Part shown: piece after piece, positions 5,162 to 7,852 of the stretch | Layout: each line of letters begins with the position of its first letter | Position numbering within the stretch: the first letter of the stretch is position 1 | Source: Bacteroides sp. | Lineage (GTDB): Bacteria > Bacteroidota > Bacteroidia > Bacteroidales > SM23-62 | Direction: 5' to 3' | Assembly (NCBI GenBank): GCA_030589965.1 | Contig: JAUUZM010000137.1 | Coordinates: 1 to 7,852 of the forward strand | Length of the DNA stretch: 7,852 bases | Translations under genes and position numbers: made by a program | Notes under the pieces: model-generated | Told to the model about the DNA's origin: nothing | The model's database searches: none | Seen by the model: the letters and a program-made list of their open reading frames with translations, nothing else

Positions 5162-7030
5162 ATGACGAAGCTATCCGTTGTAATAATAACATTTAACGAA
5201 GAAAGAAACATTGCCCGTTGCCTGGAGTCAGTCAGGGATATTGCGGATGACATCGTTATTGTCGATTCCTATTCTACTGATGGAACCGAGAAGATATGCA
5301 ATAATTATGGTGTACGGTTTATCAAGCATCCTTTCGAGGGACATATTGAACAAAAGAACTGGGCAATTACCCAGGCCAAATACCCGCATATTTTATCACT
5401 TGATGCCGATGAGCTTCTGAGTGACCGGCTCAAACGCTCTATTCGTGAAGTAAAGAATGACTGGATATCTGATGGTTATTACTTTAACAGGCTGACTAAT
5501 TATTGCGGGAAGTGGATAAAACATTCAAGCTGGTATCCTTCCAGGAAACTTAGGTTATGGGATAGCCGCAAAGGGGAATGGGGAGGTATGAATCCCCACG
5601 ATCATTTCATTCTTGAGAAAGGGTGCAGCAGAAATTTCCTGAAAGGCGATATTCTTCATTTTTCTTATTACAGCATCAACCAGCATATTGAGCAGATCAA
5701 TAAATTCTCTGATATTGCCGCCAAGTCATTTTTTGAAGTGGGAAGGCAGGCTTCGCTGTTCAATATTCTTTTTCATCCTATCTGGAGGTTGTTCAGGGAC
5801 TATTTCATAAAGTTCGGTTTCATGGACGGGTTTTATGGCCTTGTGATCAGCATGAATTCGGCTCATGAGACATTCCTAAAGTATGCAAAACTAAGGAAGC
5901 TCAACAGGGATGCCGTGAGGAATGAGAAAGTTCGGATATGCTTCTTCAACAGTCTGCGTACCTGGGGCGGTGGAGAGAAATGGCATTATGATCTCTCAAC
6001 CGGACTATCTTCCATGGGGCATGATGTGCTGGCATTTGCCCATCCCAGGAGCGAGTTATTAATGAAATTTGATGCTGCCGGATTGGATCATTACGGGATC
6101 AAAGTAGGAAACCTAAGCTTCCTGAATCCCCTCAAGATATTGCGGCTGAGTAGAGTTTTCAGACAAGAGAAAGTGAAAACACTCATTATGAACCTTTCAT
6201 CAGACCTGAAGGTTGCGGGGATAGCAGCTAAACTGGCAGGGGTTCATAATATTATATACAAACGGGCCAATGCTATTCCCGTAAGAAATACTTTCCTGAA
6301 CCGCTTTCTGTTCAGAAAGGTTATTACACGAATGATAGCTAATTCAGAGGAAACCAAACGATCTGTTCTGGCCAATAATCCCAATCTTATTGACCCCTCT
6401 AAAATCCATGTTATTTATCCGGGCATTGATCTGGACCAGAGGCAGGTGTCTGACGAGAATCATGTATATGAGAGAAGGGATGGTGAGATTATATTGGGGA
6501 ATGCCGGGCGGCTTTCAGAGGAAAAAGGGCAAATCTACCTGATCCAGCTGGCTGAGATATTGAAAGCGAAGGGAATCAAATTCAGGGTCCTGATTGCCGG
6601 GGCCGGGAAACTTAAGTCCTGGCTGAATAAGCAGGTCAAACAAAGAGGCGTACAGGATGAGGTCATCCTGCTGGGTTTTATTGAAAATGTAGAACAATTT
6701 TATTACGATATAGATGTATTTCTGCTTACTTCACGCTGGGAAGGTTTTGGATATGTTATGGTTGAAGCCATGGCAGAAAAGAAACCTGTGATAGCATTTG
6801 ATATTAAAAGTTCAGCAGAGGTCGTTGATGATGGAGTCAGCGGCTACCTTGTACCAAGAGGAGACATTGAAGCCATGGCTGAGAAGGTCGTTGAATTGTC
6901 GAAAAATAAAAAACTTTGTGATGACTTCGGACAGCAAGGGTACCAGAGGGTAGTGGATTATTTTACTATAGGCAATACCATCAATGAAGTAAAAAGCTTT
7001 CTAAGCTTCAGTGACGAGCTCAGCGTTTAA
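5162..7030 (+). CDS. Two-domain glycosyltransferase: N-terminal GT2 (WaaE-like) fused to C-terminal GT4
   Basis: Residues 1-250 are a GT-A fold family 2 transferase resembling WaaE-type LPS core glucosyltransferases: VVIITFNEERNIARCLESV (6-24), VIVDSYSTDGT (32-42), the metal-binding DADE (81-84), the acceptor-side WYPSRKLRLW (124-133) and a hydrophobic/aromatic membrane-associating stretch (about 198-230). Residues 256-615 are a GT-B family 4 transferase: GGGEKWH loop (269-275), NAGRLSEEKG (447-456) with phosphate-binding Arg450 and Lys455, and the EX7E motif (Glu527 and Glu535 in WEGFGYVMVEAMAE). Acceptors and sugars cannot be read from the sequence; LPS/LOS core or other surface glycan assembly at the inner membrane's cytoplasmic face is inferred. 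These domains are normally separate genes, and the junction (about 245-256) is in frame without a stop. A GTG at 5915 (residue 252), preceded by AGGGA, could be an internal start. The gene follows murF-alr by 43 bases, so may be co-transcribed. It ends inside the convergent gene. Confidence 0.9.
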   Translation: MTKLSVVIITFNEERNIARCLESVRDIADDIVIVDSYSTDGTEKICNNYGVRFIKHPFEGHIEQKNWAITQAKYPHILSLDADELLSDRLKRSIREVKNDWISDGYYFNRLTNYCGKWIKHSSWYPSRKLRLWDSRKGEWGGMNPHDHFILEKGCSRNFLKGDILHFSYYSINQHIEQINKFSDIAAKSFFEVGRQASLFNILFHPIWRLFRDYFIKFGFMDGFYGLVISMNSAHETFLKYAKLRKLNRDAVRNEKVRICFFNSLRTWGGGEKWHYDLSTGLSSMGHDVLAFAHPRSELLMKFDAAGLDHYGIKVGNLSFLNPLKILRLSRVFRQEKVKTLIMNLSSDLKVAGIAAKLAGVHNIIYKRANAIPVRNTFLNRFLFRKVITRMIANSEETKRSVLANNPNLIDPSKIHVIYPGIDLDQRQVSDENHVYERRDGEIILGNAGRLSEEKGQIYLIQLAEILKAKGIKFRVLIAGAGKLKSWLNKQVKQRGVQDEVILLGFIENVEQFYYDIDVFLLTSRWEGFGYVMVEAMAEKKPVIAFDIKSSAEVVDDGVSGYLVPRGDIEAMAEKVVELSKNKKLCDDFGQQGYQRVVDYFTIGNTINEVKSFLSFSDELSV

Positions 7031-7852
7031 GGAAATCTACATATTTTTCAGCCTGCAACTCGAAATCAAAATCCTTCATTCCGGCAATATCTTTTCTTAG
7101 AGATCCAAGCTTTTCCTGGTCCAGTTCTTTCAGAACCTGCAACATCCCCCCACCGGGATAAAACATGGAGGTTTTTCTAAAAATTTCATATTGATCAAAC
7201 GAGTCATGCATTAGCATAGGTATCTTGAATCCCCAGGCAAGATTGTATGTGCCGGTAATTTTATATTTAAGATAATCTTTGTAATCATGTGAATCGGGTG
7301 TGATCAGGGGAAGTATCAATCCTGACCTGGAGAGATATTCATAAAAGACGGAAGGTTCCACAAATCCATCAAACCATGTAAAACTATTTTCCAGTCCCTC
7401 TTCCTGAATCCTCTCAATCAGTTTTTTTCCATCCCTGCCGCTAGTCCTTCCCAGCAGAACGAACCTGATACCTTCCGGCGCCCCGTTTGATGCGATCTCA
7501 TCCATAAGGGAATAATAATCCCGGCGGGCAAAATCAACCGCTCCGGGAATGCTTACCATGAATTCATCCTGTTTTTTTTTCTCAGAGGACTCAGTTGAGT
7601 TGCTCACAGGAAAATATACCGGGTAGAAGAAACTGGTTTCAGCTGAGTGATCTGTCCTTTCAAGATTTTCCTCAATAAAGTCTGCCAGAACAAAGTATTT
7701 TTTAATTTTTCTGTTAATTAACTTCTGAGACTTACTGGTCCACAGCTTCCTGGAGAGGTGGATAAGTCCAGTGTATTGAATACCCTTCCGGGGAAGCATG
7801 GCCAGTTGGCGAATTATATTTCCCTCTGCCGTATTTATAACAGCTTTCCTGA
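7020..7852 (-). CDS. Putative GT-B glycosyltransferase, N-terminus outside window (partial)
   Basis: The reading frame is open to the right edge, so the ATG at 7799 is probably internal: the preceding codons give RKAVINTAEGNIIRQLA, which continues smoothly into MLPRKGIQYTGLIHL and looks like the middle of an N-terminal Rossmann domain. The visible 277 residues resemble the second half of GT-B transferases: from the 7799 ATG, a linker near 35-70, then FMVSIPGAVDFARRDY (79-94), GIRFVLLGR (109-117), SFTWFDGFV (138-146), and a segment near 160-190 with TPDSHDYKDYLKYKITGTYN, where GT4 enzymes bind the nucleotide-sugar phosphate. The EX7E motif is not clear, so the exact family and sugar are uncertain. 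The gene converges on the GT2-GT4 gene and overlaps its last 11 bases. It probably belongs to the same glycan locus but to a separate transcript. Confidence 0.75.
   Translation of the reverse strand, partial: RKAVINTAEGNIIRQLAMLPRKGIQYTGLIHLSRKLWTSKSQKLINRKIKKYFVLADFIEENLERTDHSAETSFFYPVYFPVSNSTESSEKKKQDEFMVSIPGAVDFARRDYYSLMDEIASNGAPEGIRFVLLGRTSGRDGKKLIERIQEEGLENSFTWFDGFVEPSVFYEYLSRSGLILPLITPDSHDYKDYLKYKITGTYNLAWGFKIPMLMHDSFDQYEIFRKTSMFYPGGGMLQVLKELDQEKLGSLRKDIAGMKDFDFELQAEKYVDFLKR

Overview
The window looks like chromosomal housekeeping DNA from a member of the Bacteroidota (Bacteroidetes). The grounds are: a MurF-alanine racemase fusion, typical of that phylum; a short RsmI without the C-terminal extension of the E. 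coli protein; a type II thymidine kinase with the N-terminal style of Bacteroidales; most starts lacking a Shine-Dalgarno; and a match to the Bacteroidota promoter pattern TTG-N17-23-TAnnTTTG upstream of tdk. I cannot name a genus.

Layout. Minus strand, right to left from 1959: a 245-residue protein of unknown function (coiled coil, Val/Pro/Glu repeat linker, conserved-looking C-terminal domain), then rsmI (1229-558), whose start overlaps the preceding stop. After a 160-base gap comes the start of a small exported protein (397 to beyond base 1) with a repeated Trp-Met motif. A 136-base divergent intergenic region (1960-2095) carries a perfect 16-base palindrome and a probable tdk promoter. 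Plus strand: tdk (2096-2668), then murF-alr (2665-5118, ATGA overlap), then 43 bases further a 622-residue glycosyltransferase that joins a GT2 domain to a GT4 domain (5162-7030). A second glycosyltransferase gene (7852-7020, minus strand, N-terminus outside the window) converges on it and overlaps its 3' end by 11 bases.

How the genes fit together. tdk provides dTMP from salvaged thymidine. murF-alr supplies D-alanine (as racemase) and attaches D-Ala-D-Ala to the peptidoglycan precursor. The two glycosyltransferases probably build a surface glycan such as lipopolysaccharide core, so the right half has an envelope theme. rsmI methylates 16S rRNA and is translationally coupled to the unknown gene.

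I found no CRISPR array, transposon, phage gene, tRNA, rRNA or convincing rho-independent terminator. No clearly new system is visible. The most unusual items are the GT2-GT4 fusion, the Trp-Met repeat exported protein and the repeat-linker protein coupled to rsmI.
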